From the NCBI GenBank assembly GCA_038030265.1, contig CM075937.1, positions 2,480,001-2,544,000 on the forward strand: 64,000 nt of DNA. Reading direction: 5' to 3'. The stretch is from Corythucha ciliata (taxonomy: Eukaryota; Arthropoda; Insecta; Hemiptera; Tingidae). Shown here one piece after another: positions 30,965 to 41,170 of this stretch. A program made the position numbers and the translations under genes. The first letter of the stretch is position 1; each line of letters opens with the position of its first letter. The notes beneath the pieces were generated by a model. The model was not told the DNA's origin and did no database searches. It saw nothing but the letters and a program-made list of their open reading frames with translations.

Positions 30965-33900
30965 CAGTGAGCCCGCACCCGGCCTAGCCGAGCCTGAAGC
31001 GCTTAAGCCGGTACCGGCTCATACGCCATGCCCTTAGGGTCGGACTCGGAAAAGCCTAATGCGGGTCCGCAAACCTATCTACCTATCTTTTCTTCCCAAC
31101 CTAGCGCACCTTCAACAAGATAAGAATTTGTGTTTAATTTATTTATTTTTCTTGCCCCCCCCCCTTTTTTAATTTTTTTATTTTATTTTATTTTTTTTTT
31201 CTTTTTCTCTTTCGGTGCGATGAGCTCGGAGTCTGGGGGGGAACCACCCCCTAACGAAGTCGAAATGACTGATCAGCCTAAAAACGCAAATCCGAGGTAT
31301 AAGTCGATCGAGAATTTAAATACGTCTGCTCCTGAATTTTCAAATCCTAGCCCTGCGCCCACCCCAAACACTTACAGGAGGGTAGATACGGGTCCATTTC
31401 TTGTTTTCGTAGAAAGCCTGGATGGTGATAGGGCGGGGATCTCCCGGGTTCACCCTATGACCATAGGGAAGTTGATTTTCGAACACCATAAAAATGTCTC
31501 CGATAGAATACACTCAATTAAAAAAAGTGGAAGAAATAGAATTGTAGTGGATCTAGATAATCATGCCTCAGCTAATAATCTTATCGGTTCGACTTCCTTA
31601 AAGAACAAAGGTTTCAAGGTGTATATCCCGAACCATCTCGTGTATAGAAGAGGAATAATTCGAGGAGTAGATAAAGAAATATCGGAGGAAGAAATTAAAA
31701 ATGTTATAAAGGGCCCATTGGGGGAAAATTTGGAGATTTTCGCTGTTAAACGTCTTTCCAGGCGGATGACGAATGAATCTGGTCAAAACGTATTCTCTCC
31801 AACTTATTCTATTTCATTCTCGATTAGAGGGCAGGTATTACCACCTCATGTTTACATACATCACGTCGTGTGCGAAGTTAACTTTTATGTCCAAAAAGTC
31901 ATCCAATGTCATAAATGCCTCCGATATGGACACTTCGTGGACCAGTGCAAGGGGTCAGTCCGATGCAGAAAATGCGGTGAACAACATGAAACAAACGAGT
32001 GCTCTAATGATTTTATTTCTTGTGTTCACTGCCGAGGCCCTCACGAAGCTACTGACAGGAATTCATGTCCTCAGTTTATGACTGAAAAAAAAATTAAACA
32101 AGTAATGAGTGACTCCAACGTTCCATACTTCGATGCCAAATCCATTGTCACTGGAAAATCATTCGCGTCCCTCTCAAAAGCTCCCCCTATTTATAATGAT
32201 TCAATTTTTCCTCCTTTATCAAAGAGTAATAATCCTTCTAATTTTACAAGAAAAGTAGCATCATCTAGTTCGTTCCCGAGGTCTACCAAACGGCAGCTCT
32301 CCCCTCCTTTAAAACAGTTTAAATGGGTAGCAGAACACGTAAATAATTTCACTCCGAAGGATATCGAGGGAGGGCTGATCCCTTCCAATCCTCACCGCTC
32401 TACATCGGGTGGGCCCAAAACAGGGACTCTTGAATTGTTAAACCCTGAGATGATGAGTATTATCTTTCGATTGATGAAATCCTTGGGACTGGACATGTCA
32501 AAATTTACCGAGGATGATTTACAGATTTTTTTAAGGGAAGCTATTGAAAATGTTAAAACCACATCTCCAACTTAATTACTCGTAGTTCTTCATAAACTTC
32601 GACCGTTTATTAATGAATAACAAATTCAATATTTTACAATGGAATGCTCGATCTTTGGCTAACAAAATAGAGGAAACAGAAAAAATCCTAAGCTCAAAAA
32701 ATATCCAAATAGCCGCCATTTCGGAAACATGGTTCCGCCCGAGAAAAGTGTATAACATCGACGGATATAGGGTTGTCAGGAATGACAGGCGTGACGGAAA
32801 AGCAGGAGTAGCCCTTTTGATACACCAGTCTATACAGTATAGTATACTGCAAAATTTACCGAAAATTGACGGTCTGATGATGGTCGGGATGAATATTTCA
32901 ATAATCTCAAGATCTAGTATAAATTTAGTGTCTCTTTACAACGCTCCCCAAAATAATTTATCAGACCATCAATGGAATCGAGTTTTTAAATCCTTCAATG
33001 GACCAACTTTGGTAATCGGGGACTTTAACTGCCACCATACGGCATGGGGATCAAGCTTCTCCCAAGGGAAAGGCAGATATTTACTGGAAGCTGCCCAAGA
33101 ATGCAACTATGTGTTTCTGAACGACGGCTCCCCCACGTTTATAAATCACACTAATTCGTTAAATAATTCGGTACTGGATTTGGCCTTTTGCAGCGCTTCC
33201 CTGTCCTCAGAGTTCGAATGGTCGGTCTGTTCGGACCCTTTAGGATCTGACCACCTTCCGATTATTTACACCTCACTAAAAATCAACTCAGTGAATTTGA
33301 GGCCACGCTCGCGAGTTTGGAAAACACAAAATGCAAACTGGGAATTGTATTCATCCAATCTGGATTCTCTCTTGAGTGACTCTGAAGAAGTTTCATACGA
33401 CACCTTCGTCGAACAGATTAAACATGCCTGTGACTCATCCTTTCCCAGATACAGAACGTGAGGGAAAAGGAAGCCCGGACCTATCTGGTGGAACGATGCA
33501 TGCTCCTTAGCGGTTTTGGAAAGGAAATTGTCTCAAGTTTAGATCGTGCCCTTCGTTACAAAACTTCCTGGAGTACAAAAGTAAATCCGCTAGTGTGAAA
33601 AGGCTCATCAAAGTCACGAAACGCAAGGCCTGGAAAGATTTCTGTGAAAATCTCACAGGGAGTTTTCCTTTATCCGACATTTGGAAACGTATTAGGAGAT
33701 TGAAGAAACCTGATCTGGACTCTACTCCAACAATCGAAGGGAATTGGGTAGATGACTTCTTGTCAAAATTGGCCCCAGACTCCGTTCACTTTCCTTTCAC
33801 GCCGGATGCCGTTGCTAACGCTCAGGACTGCTTCCTGCTATCCCAAATAACGCTCCACGAACTTGATATGGCGATTAAGAAATCAGCAAATACAGCTCCA

Positions 33901-34690
33901 GGACTTGACCAGATAGAGTATTCCATGCTGAGAAACTCTTCACCTTCCGCTAAAATCAGGTTACTTAACCTCTTCAACGACATTTGGAGATCTGGCAACG
34001 TTCCCAAACAATGGAAAAACTTCGTGGTCATCCCGGTGTTAAAAGATAAGAATAAATCAAATTTAGCCGACTCATATCGACCAATCGCCCTTTCATCGTG
34101 TGTACTGAAAACGTATGAGCGTATCCTTAAGAACAGAATGGAGTTCTGGCTGGAAAGTCAAAACCTTTTACCTCAGAGCCAGTTTGGATTCAGGAAAGGT
34201 AAATCAACTTTTCAAAGCTTGGCCACTCTTATTACCGATATCCAACTTGGACTGACTGCTAATCACACTACATTGGTGCTAACGATAGATATCAAAGGGG
34301 CGTTTGATAATGTTAACCTCGATATTCTTCGACAATCTATATTAAATATTAATCTTCCCCCACTGTTCGTAAGTAGAGTCCTTTCCCTGATGTTAGATCG
34401 CAATGTATCAGTGAATCTTAACGGAAATATAGTAGGACCCAGGGTTACTTCTGACGGCTAACCTCAGGGAGACATTTTGAGTCCACTATTGTACGCAATT
34501 TATGTTGCCGATTTAGAGGAGATTCTCCCGAGTGATTTGAAAATCCTTCAATACGCAGATGACATTTGCCTTTACGCCACAAAACCGGAGGTACATAATT
34601 GCGTCGAAACTTTACGAGAGGGATTCACAAAATTCATGGAGTGGACAACTAAGAAAGGCCTAACGATAGCGCCTTCGAAATCAGAGATCC
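30965..34690 (+). mobile_element. I-like non-LTR retrotransposon, 3' truncated
   Basis: It has a GC-richer leader (30965-31219), a complete ORF1 and an ORF2 with endonuclease and reverse transcriptase up to just past the YADD motif. At about 34690 similarity stops and the rest of RT, any RNase H and the tail are missing. Losing the 3' rather than the 5' end is unusual for a LINE and indicates a later deletion or replacement. Confidence 0.9.
31220..32575 (+). CDS. I-like LINE ORF1 (gag-like, zinc knuckles)
   Basis: I take MSSESGGEPPP at 31220 as the start (452 residues), because the in-frame ATG at 31130 would add a phenylalanine-rich stretch encoded by T runs. The first 60 residues are polar, then comes a nucleic-acid-binding fold (SLDGDRAGISRVHPMTIGKL ... 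RRGIIRGVDKEISEEEIKNV). Next are CHKCLRYGHFVDQC (CX2CX4HX4C), CRKCGEQHETNEC (CX2CX3HX4C) and CVHCRGPHEATDRNSC. A proline/serine-rich region and a helical end (MMSIIFRLMKSLGL) follow. ORF1 coats the element RNA. It is uninterrupted, in contrast with ORF2 38 bases downstream. Confidence 0.92.
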   Translation: MSSESGGEPPPNEVEMTDQPKNANPRYKSIENLNTSAPEFSNPSPAPTPNTYRRVDTGPFLVFVESLDGDRAGISRVHPMTIGKLIFEHHKNVSDRIHSIKKSGRNRIVVDLDNHASANNLIGSTSLKNKGFKVYIPNHLVYRRGIIRGVDKEISEEEIKNVIKGPLGENLEIFAVKRLSRRMTNESGQNVFSPTYSISFSIRGQVLPPHVYIHHVVCEVNFYVQKVIQCHKCLRYGHFVDQCKGSVRCRKCGEQHETNECSNDFISCVHCRGPHEATDRNSCPQFMTEKKIKQVMSDSNVPYFDAKSIVTGKSFASLSKAPPIYNDSIFPPLSKSNNPSNFTRKVASSSSFPRSTKRQLSPPLKQFKWVAEHVNNFTPKDIEGGLIPSNPHRSTSGGPKTGTLELLNPEMMSIIFRLMKSLGLDMSKFTEDDLQIFLREAIENVKTTSPT

Positions 34691-34722
34691 CAGAGTCGGA
34701 CTGTTGCAGTAAAAATACATAG
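32613..34722 (+). pseudogene. I-like LINE ORF2: endonuclease and reverse transcriptase
   Basis: The endonuclease (32613-33461) shows LQWNARSLANKIEE, ISETWF, VIGDFNCHHTAWGS and SDHLPII, all catalytic motifs intact. An in-frame TGA at 33459-33461 interrupts it. The same frame resumes with GKRKPGPIWWNDACS before a frameshift near 33540. RT (33595-34461) has TAPGLDQIEY, SYRPIALSSC, SQFGFRKGKSTF and LTIDIKGAFDNV. A TAA at 34459-34461 replaces one codon just before PQGDILSPLLYAIY. The catalytic YADD follows in LQYADDICLYA. After SKSEI similarity stops. Two nonsense codons and one frameshift make it inactive. Confidence 0.92.
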
Positions 34723-35230
34723 AACTCTATGGGGCCTTTCACATTTGGCGCCGACGCTGGAGACGTCTCACCCCCGAGAAAATATCCGCTGGCACGAGCG
34801 ATAGGTGTTTTTTTTGTTTTTTTTTAGGCTTCGAAAGGGGCTAATTCAACGTCGACAACGAGATATTCTTGCCCCATGTGGGCGCTTATAGAAGGACAAT
34901 AATGTGGTCTGCTGCTGTAGTCAAAAACTCTCATTTTAAAAAGAATTTCTAAATATAGCTCTAGCTTTGGAGATTTTTTAAAAAATTCACAACAGAAAGG
35001 AATCCCCGCGGTTATTTTATTGCATCGATTCCAGTATTGCTAACAAATGGTATTCTTGAAACACTGAAGCACTCTGCAGCCCAGACAAAATTGCTTTCAC
35101 TTCTTTCAAAGCAACATTGCCTTCAAAGCAATATTGCAAAATTCTCACAATTTCAAGAGTAGGGCCCCAGGAGTTATCTAGTCTACCGACGGTGTGCTTG
35201 CCTGTCATGGCACATGACAGGCAATGTAGA
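34723..35230. other. Unassigned, with a short palindrome
   Basis: There is no coding similarity. At 35198-35226 TTGCCTGTCATG and CATGACAGGCAA face each other with a 3-base centre, a near-perfect 27-29-bp palindrome. Confidence 0.5.
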
Positions 35231-35370
35231 GAAATAGGCTAATGTGGAGAAATAGCGCTAATTTACTGCTAAAATTGAAGGAAAGTGCAAATTCGAGGCC
35301 AAATGCGAATAAATCTATTAATTCACTGCACAAAAAGAAAAAGCAGCGCTAATTCGTGCTGAAGAAGAAG
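35231..35370 (-). repeat. Small inverse copy of the ~30-bp minisatellite
   Basis: GCGCTAATTxACTGCTAAAA, TTCGAGGCCAAATGCGAAT and GCGCTAATTCGTGCT are reverse-complement relatives of the (A)GCCGCGAATTAGCGC units that fill 50.6-52.8 and 60.6-62.5 kb. About four diverged units are present. Confidence 0.6.
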
Positions 35371-35550
35371 AAGAAGAACGGTCGGTGAAGAAACCGACCA
35401 ACCGAAAATTGAAAAATATTTTATTCGTTATTTGCCGAGAGCCGCATGTGTGGAGCCGGCTCAACACCATTGGGAATATCCCATGAGGGCACTCGGGGAA
35501 TATTCACAGTATATATATATATATATAGGTTTATATATATCTTTATGGCC

Positions 35551-36090
35551 GTTTCCTTGTTAGCACGATAACTCTCGTAGAAGTTAATTTAGCGGAACGC
35601 GCTTTGGCAAAAAAATCCGTAGTCATAAGACCCCGGTCGGTATTGCATTTGGGCCAAATCGGTCAAGGTGGTGGGGGGGGGGAAAGGGCTTGAAATGGTA
35701 AAAAAATCACCAAAAATCACCAGTTGATTCTAGAAGCATGATATTCGGTACGTATACTCCATGTTAGACTAGCCTTTGATTCCCATTTTAATTTTTTGAA
35801 AAAGTCGAGGGGGAGGGGGCGGTGCCTCCGGGGTGGAAGTAAGTGTGTGGTCTTGTTAGCACGATAACTCTCGTAGAAATTAATTTAGCGGAACGAGCTT
35901 TATCTAAAAAAATCAGTAGTCATAAGACACCGGTCGGTATTGCATTTGGGCCAAATCGGTCAAGGTGGAGGGGGGAAAATTGGGGTTGAAATGGTAAAAA
36001 AATCACTACAAATCACTAGTTGATTCCAGAAGCATTATATTCGGTGTGATGATTCCATTTTGAAATAGCCTTTGATTCCCATTAAGTTCA
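35551..36090 (+). repeat. Two tandem copies of a ~300-bp unit
   Basis: The sequence from TTGTTAGCACGATAACTCTC through CGGTCGGTATTGCATTTGGG to CCTTTGATTCCCATT occurs at about 35553 and again at about 35853, with roughly 90% agreement by eye. Confidence 0.8.
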
Positions 36091-36336
36091 GCTCAAACAA
36101 ACCCGGCAGCAAACAGTACGAGGAGGGTCAAACATTAACGAAACAAATGATGGTCTCAACATTACTACCTCTGGGAATCCTTGGGGCTGGGGGCCTAAAT
36201 TTCATTCATAATTGGTTGATATCGTTCTAACTTATGAGGTTCGACTCGATTGTCGCATGAATGAAATGCACTTTTCCCGACAGGCTGCTGTCGGAACAAA
36301 ACTTTTTTCAGATTACGTTAATTTTCAGATCAGTTA

Positions 36337-36401
36337 AATTAGGTCAAATGGTATGTCACTATTTCACCATTGCGGAATGCGGAGTGCCTGGGTTCGAATC
36401 C
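36337..36401 (+). repeat. tRNA-like segment with A and B boxes
   Basis: GGTTCGAATCC at 36391-36401 is a perfect pol III B box. TTAGGTCAAATGG about 50 bases earlier is a fair A box. A full cloverleaf is not evident, so this is more likely a tRNA-derived repeat or pseudo-tRNA than a functional tRNA gene. It lies inside the TA-flanked element. Confidence 0.4.
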
Positions 36402-36895
36402 GAAACAATTTTTGTTTTAATTTTTTTTTGTTCCTCCCTTTTTGGCCCACCTCAGGATTTTTTACTCAATATTTATTAGGCTGTAGGCAAATCAAATAAA
36501 AGAGACGGCTCAAAATTCAGTGTCAATGAAATTTTTTGGTAATTGGGTGTTCCAGTAAGGCATAGCGTTAATTTAATAGCTCCCCTCCGCCGAGAACTCC
36601 CCTGCCATATCAACGGATTTGGTTCACAAGGGTCTCATACGAAAGCGCGTTCATTTCTCATTACTCGAGTCAATTTTGGGGGCAATTGCAGCAACAGCCG
36701 TGCGGTAGCGAATTTTCAAATAATTCAAACCCCTCTTTCACACCGTTCCCGTGGACCGATTCATCTGGATCACGAACTCGTCCGAGATATTCACGCTATT
36801 GATTTTTAGACCAAATTTGGTTGCCCTAAGTAAAAAATTGCGACCGTGATCGTGCTAACAAGCGAGGGGTCATATATATATATATATATATATAT

Positions 36896-37539
36896 CAAAT
36901 CGAACCGACCTCGGATTCGTGTTCTAGGGGTTCTGAAACGTGAAAAAAAAGTATCACAACCCATATGTGCGACCATCAGGGCGAGACCAATAGTGCATTT
37001 TTTGAATGAAATGCACTAAAATGCACTCTTTCCGACCTGCCAGCTGCCGGAGCGAAAATTTTTTTTTTCTCTTGGAAGAGCCTGACAGAGGACGCGTCTT
37101 CTTGACACTTGTAACGTCGTCTATAAAAAATGTCAAAATGTCTTCCGTGTCGCCTTCTATATCCGTTATATATATAATATATATCTACACAGTCAAACTT
37201 TATGAGTGAGTCCGGTCGATTCTCACATGACTCCCCACTGCAATTAATGCAGACCGTAGAACACTTGAGGCCGGCTTTTCTGCGCCCACATGCATTGGTA
37301 CAACCCTTCTAGGGTAAGAGCAGAACGCGGAGGTCGGTGGCTCGCTTGAGGGTGACGGTCGATAGCGATACTACACCATCGAGGGCAAGTCATCCGACCT
37401 CTTACCAGAGCTACTCAAAACGCGGCGGTCGCTAGCGCTAACGCTTAGTAGCTTCGGGTTCTTCTAAACACTAAACTAGGTCCTGAACGCTGTGAGTGTG
37501 AGAATGAGACTTGCTGCATCCTGATAATGTACTACTTAA
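36896..37539. other. No gene recognised; short TA-rich runs
   Basis: It has TATATA clusters near 37150-37190. The segment 37310-37371 recurs inversely at 39345-39407. Confidence 0.5.
37310..37371 (+). repeat. 62-bp repeat, left copy of a distant inverted pair
   Basis: It contains GTAAGAGCAGAACGCGGAGG and GCTTGAGGGTGACGGTCGAT. It matches the reverse complement of 39345-39407 with about five differences. Confidence 0.75.
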
Positions 37540-37790
37540 AGGTCGGATTACATGCAAATGCATATGTAATTGCATATTTATAGCGTTTTCCATTTCAATA
37601 AAATTCTGCTCTGAAGGCGAGCACTTCCACCCGTCTTCTCTGAATTATATCATGTGGTAACGGAGAAGACGGGTGGAAATGCTCAGCTCCAGAGCGGAAT
37701 TTTATGTAAATAGAAAACGCAATTAGACGTGTAGGCCGGATTTTATGCAAATGCATGTTCTGCATATGTAATTGCATAATATTTAGATGA
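37540..37790. repeat. Large palindrome nested in ATGCAAAT-bearing repeats
   Basis: Arms 37583-37641 and 37662-37720 (about 58 bases) pair well: GCGTTTTCCATTT with AAATAGAAAACGC and CACCCGTCTTCTC with GAGAAGACGGGTG. On both outer sides, in the same orientation, lies GGxCGGATTxxATGCAAATGC followed by GCATATGTAATTGCATA. The whole looks like a foldback element bracketed by a direct repeat that carries an octamer-like ATGCAAAT. Confidence 0.75.
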
Positions 37791-38620
37791 TTTTTCCTAA
37801 TGTTTCTTCTATTATGATGCATATTTCGGCACTTTTTTCTTGGAAAATACGGGAATATGCAAGAAAAAGAAAGGAAAGAAACTCTAAAAAATATATTCTC
37901 AAGTCCATAAGCCCAGGAAGGTGAAGCTCGCTCTCTCTCAACTCAATGGTAGGGACGGTCACTTCGGCGTGTTCATGAATTTATAGATGGCAGATTCGGC
38001 CCAGAACTTTTCTCCCCGGCTAGAGAACCTGAAAACCAAGTGAATTCACCGCCTTTTTGGGCTATAGGTAGGGCTGGGCTTCTCGACAGTATTTCCACCT
38101 CTATTCGCATACAATTTTATCAATATTCTTACCCCAAGATGGACGATGCGTTCACTGCAACTAGGCAATTATACATATAGTTGCCCTACCCTGGCATCTG
38201 TTTGGCTCCAAATCCAAGTGCACATTTTCTACTTACTTTTCAGTGCATATTTCCGAATTTTCGATGCATATTTCGAGGAATAATGTGCATATTTGCATGC
38301 ATATATTCATATTTTTTATTTGCGTATATAATCCAGTCTCTCTACTACTATATCCATCTAGTTCAAAGTTAAGAATCAGCCTTTCTCACCCCGTCCTTGT
38401 GAAAGCCTTCCGTTTCTTCCACTTTTATAGGAACGACAGAAAAAAGGTTTTTATTTTAAAAACCACAATTGAACTGTTCTTAAAATTGCTTGCGCAAGCA
38501 TTTTTGTAGAGTGGTCTCTCCTCTCAGGAGAAAACGTGAGCAAAAACAAGTTGAGGGTAACGCCTTCCAAACGGCCCAATCAGGAATGAGGATGCATGGA
38601 TGAGCTAGCGACCGCGACCT
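37791..38620. other. No gene recognised
   Basis: GCATATTT-type words recur near 38240-38310. Otherwise there are no repeats or conserved frames. Confidence 0.45.
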
Positions 38621-39218
38621 CCTAGGATCAGTGTTGGGCGTTATAGTTATCTTTAGATGATTTATTATCTAGATAATTATCTAGATAATTTTTTTTATCT
38701 TTTATCTATCTGACGGAATTTTAAGAAGGGTTATTATTTATCTTTTATCTATCACTATTCGGTTTATCTCGAGGACAAAGATAATTCCCAGATAAAGACA
38801 AAGATAATTTTTTTCAACTCCCTCAAAAACATTCAAAGTAAGCTTTTTATTAGCTCTCTATTTCTCTTAGGTTTCAGCCAGTCAAGGTCAAGACTACTAC
38901 TGACTGGGCTATTCGTCTATTCCCCTGTTTTTGTCTGTGGGTTGTGATTTTAAGTGAATTTGTGATTATTTCATTCCATTACCATTATCATAGCAATTTG
39001 AATCTGACGGCGGAAAATCGAGAATTCAGGTAACGCGACACTTTGCTTCTTCTAAAAGCCAACGAATAATTTATTTTTGTTGTCTTAATATTTATCTAAA
39101 AATAAAAGATAATTTTTTATTTATCTTATCTTTATCTTATCTTTTAAGGTGTCCTCATTGTTATCTTATCTTTATCTAAGATAATTTTTTCCGTTATCTG
39201 CCCAACACTGCCTAGGAT
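38621..39218. mobile_element. hAT-type MITE with perfect 8-bp duplication
   Basis: The element at 38629-39210 (582 bp) starts CAGTGTTGGGC and ends GCCCAACACTG. The 8-bp duplication CCTAGGAT lies on both sides (38621-38628, 39211-39218). An 8-bp duplication and CAGTG ends are hAT hallmarks. The subterminal parts consist largely of TTATCT/AGATAA words in both orientations. There is no coding capacity. Confidence 0.94.
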
Positions 39219-39344
39219 CAAATAAGTTTGAAAAACAAAGTCATCGACCCCACAGCGAGCCCGCTAGCTTCGCTCCTGCCTCTTTGTTCTGTGCAGTCCC
39301 ACACTATTGAACGTTCTTGTTTGTGTGGATAGCTATCGCGATAG

Positions 39345-39407
39345 GTATCGCCATCGACCCTCACCCTCAAGCGTGCCTCCGACCTCCGCGTTCTGCTCTT
39401 ACCCTTA
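39345..39407 (-). repeat. 62-bp repeat, right copy of a distant inverted pair
   Basis: This is the reverse-complement match of 37310-37371. The hAT MITE lies between the two copies, so the pair may be an older element into which the MITE inserted. Confidence 0.75.
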
Positions 39408-39449
39408 CAGCCACGGGAAACCATCTTATTGGGATGCTTCATGGCCACG

Positions 39450-40129
39450 AAGCGCTGCGATCGTTCTAATCTAGTGAGGATTCAGTTATCAGTTCTGTAT
39501 AATTTCCACACGGGGTGGGTATGTTTTTACCAAAGTAATTAATTAAATTATAAGGAATGAGTAATTTTTTGAATCCGTTTGTTTCATATAGCTATCTGAA
39601 TATTGTTAATTTAATTCCCAGCCATCATGGATCACACATGTTTGAGGAAGTAAGAGAAAGATGGGCAAAAGAGCTCTCAACTCCAGCTGATTGCGTTATA
39701 TGCCCAAGTCCAAGTGTCACAATAGAGCTGGTATACGTACGCCGGACATTTCATTCCAATTTCTTCCCAAGAATCCGTTGGGCATAAAAAAAATGGAAAA
39801 TAATCCTGTGGATGGGGGAGGACCGGAAATTAAATCCATAAATTTATGCTGTCGTATGTTCAAAGCATTTTCTTCCAGAAGACTTCAGTGACCAAGTGAT
39901 TATTAATGTTACATGATCATGATCCGTGCTGTGCATGCACGGATGGGGGGCCATGGCCCCTCTCTTGGAGTCGAGGTCATTCAGAAATTGTTGATGCTCA
40001 AATGAGGAATACAGCCGGTTCTACCCAAAGCTGAACAGATTGGCCGCCAGCGTACCTTCAAGCCACGGGCGTAACGATGGATTGTCCGTGATTCATCGTT
40101 CCCACGGAGACAAAACGGACGATTTTTGA
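39450..40129. other. No gene recognised
   Basis: Only short frames without known similarity occur here. Confidence 0.45.
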
Positions 40130-40254
40130 GGGCCGTATTCATAGTCGTCACTCAAGCTGGATATTTGCTTAAGCGACTTCAAATCGGTTGTTTTAGTTAT
40201 GAGTCGAAATAAGCGATTACTCAGCCTGAAAGACGACTGTGAACATGGGCCTGA
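40127..40254. repeat. 122-bp MITE flanked by TGA
   Basis: The element at 40130-40251 has inverted ends GGGCCGTATTCATAGTCGTC and GACGACTGTGAACATGGGCC (a few mismatches), with TGA on both sides. GGGCCGTATTCATAGTC-type ends are widespread among short foldback elements in animals. Confidence 0.72.
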
Positions 40255-40319
40255 GTCTCACTTCTCTTCTTTCATGGCCGTGGTTTCGTCAATGGCAATA
40301 ACCCAAGGATGTCACCCTA

Positions 40320-41170
40320 AACCCCCATTTCGTGGGTTTGACCGAACTTAATTCACGGATTGTCGCACTCACAGATCCCAATCACGCGGGTTTTGCTCTC
40401 TTAAAGAAGCCAATTTCGCAGAATCGACGTCAAGAAGCCAATTTCTCGGGGTTGACTCATTCAAAGAAGCAATTCCATGGTTTCGGTTCCTTCAATAAGG
40501 TGATTACGTGGGGGGGGGGAGCATGTTTAAAATCAAAATTTCGTTGATTTGGCACTGACATATTAATCCAATTTCGTGGTTTTAGTTGCTTCAAGAACCA
40601 AATTTGCTCCTTTGAGAACAACATACGCCGGTTTGTCCCTTGGAATAACGTAATTTCATGGACTGGCGTTTCAGAAACCCATTTCGAGGGGTTGACTCCT
40701 TGGTATAGACCATTTCACGGATTTCAGACTTTTAAAAAAATGAACATTTTCCGGGTGTTGCCTCATTTTAAAAAGGAATTTCCCGACCCCAGTGCTTATC
40801 AAAAACAAAATTTCGGAGATACGTGGACCATTCATTACCATTGTGGGATTTAGCCGGCCCGTTGTCTTCCAAAAAGAAATTTCACGGAGTTGCATTATTA
40901 TAAGAACAATTTCGCGGGGATGGGTCACCCAAAAATGCAATTTTTCGGGATCTTGAAAATAATTTTGCGCTTTCGACCCATCAGGGTTGGCTTAGTCAAA
41001 TGACCAATTTTGCAGGGCTGGCTCATTAAAATAACTGAATCGCTAATTTTACGCATTAAAAAACAGTATTGCTGATTTAATGCTTCCAAAACCCAAAATT
41101 GCACAGATCTGGCCTTTTTAGAAACCCTGAATTTCTTGGGTTTGGCTCATTTGAAACTCATTCTGCTGCT
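40320..41170. repeat. Degenerate minisatellite, ~30-40-bp unit
   Basis: Units resemble CCAATTTCGCGGGTTTGGCTC followed by a T/C-A-rich spacer (for example TTCAAAGAAG). About 25 diverged units are visible. It resembles the arrays at 29.8 and 50.6 kb in period and in its AATTTCGCG core, but the consensus differs. Confidence 0.65.

Larger units (their letters stand above)
35505..36895. mobile_element. TA-flanked element with CTTGTTAGCACG inverted ends
   Basis: CTTGTTAGCACGATAACTC at about 35552 is matched inversely by ATCGTGCTAACAAG at about 36849-36862. Both lie beside (TA)n runs (35510-35526 and 36871-36894). The left part contains a second copy of its first 230 bases starting at 35853. No coding sequence was found, so this is probably a non-autonomous element that inserted in a TA microsatellite, or whose ends generate one. 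Confidence 0.55.
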
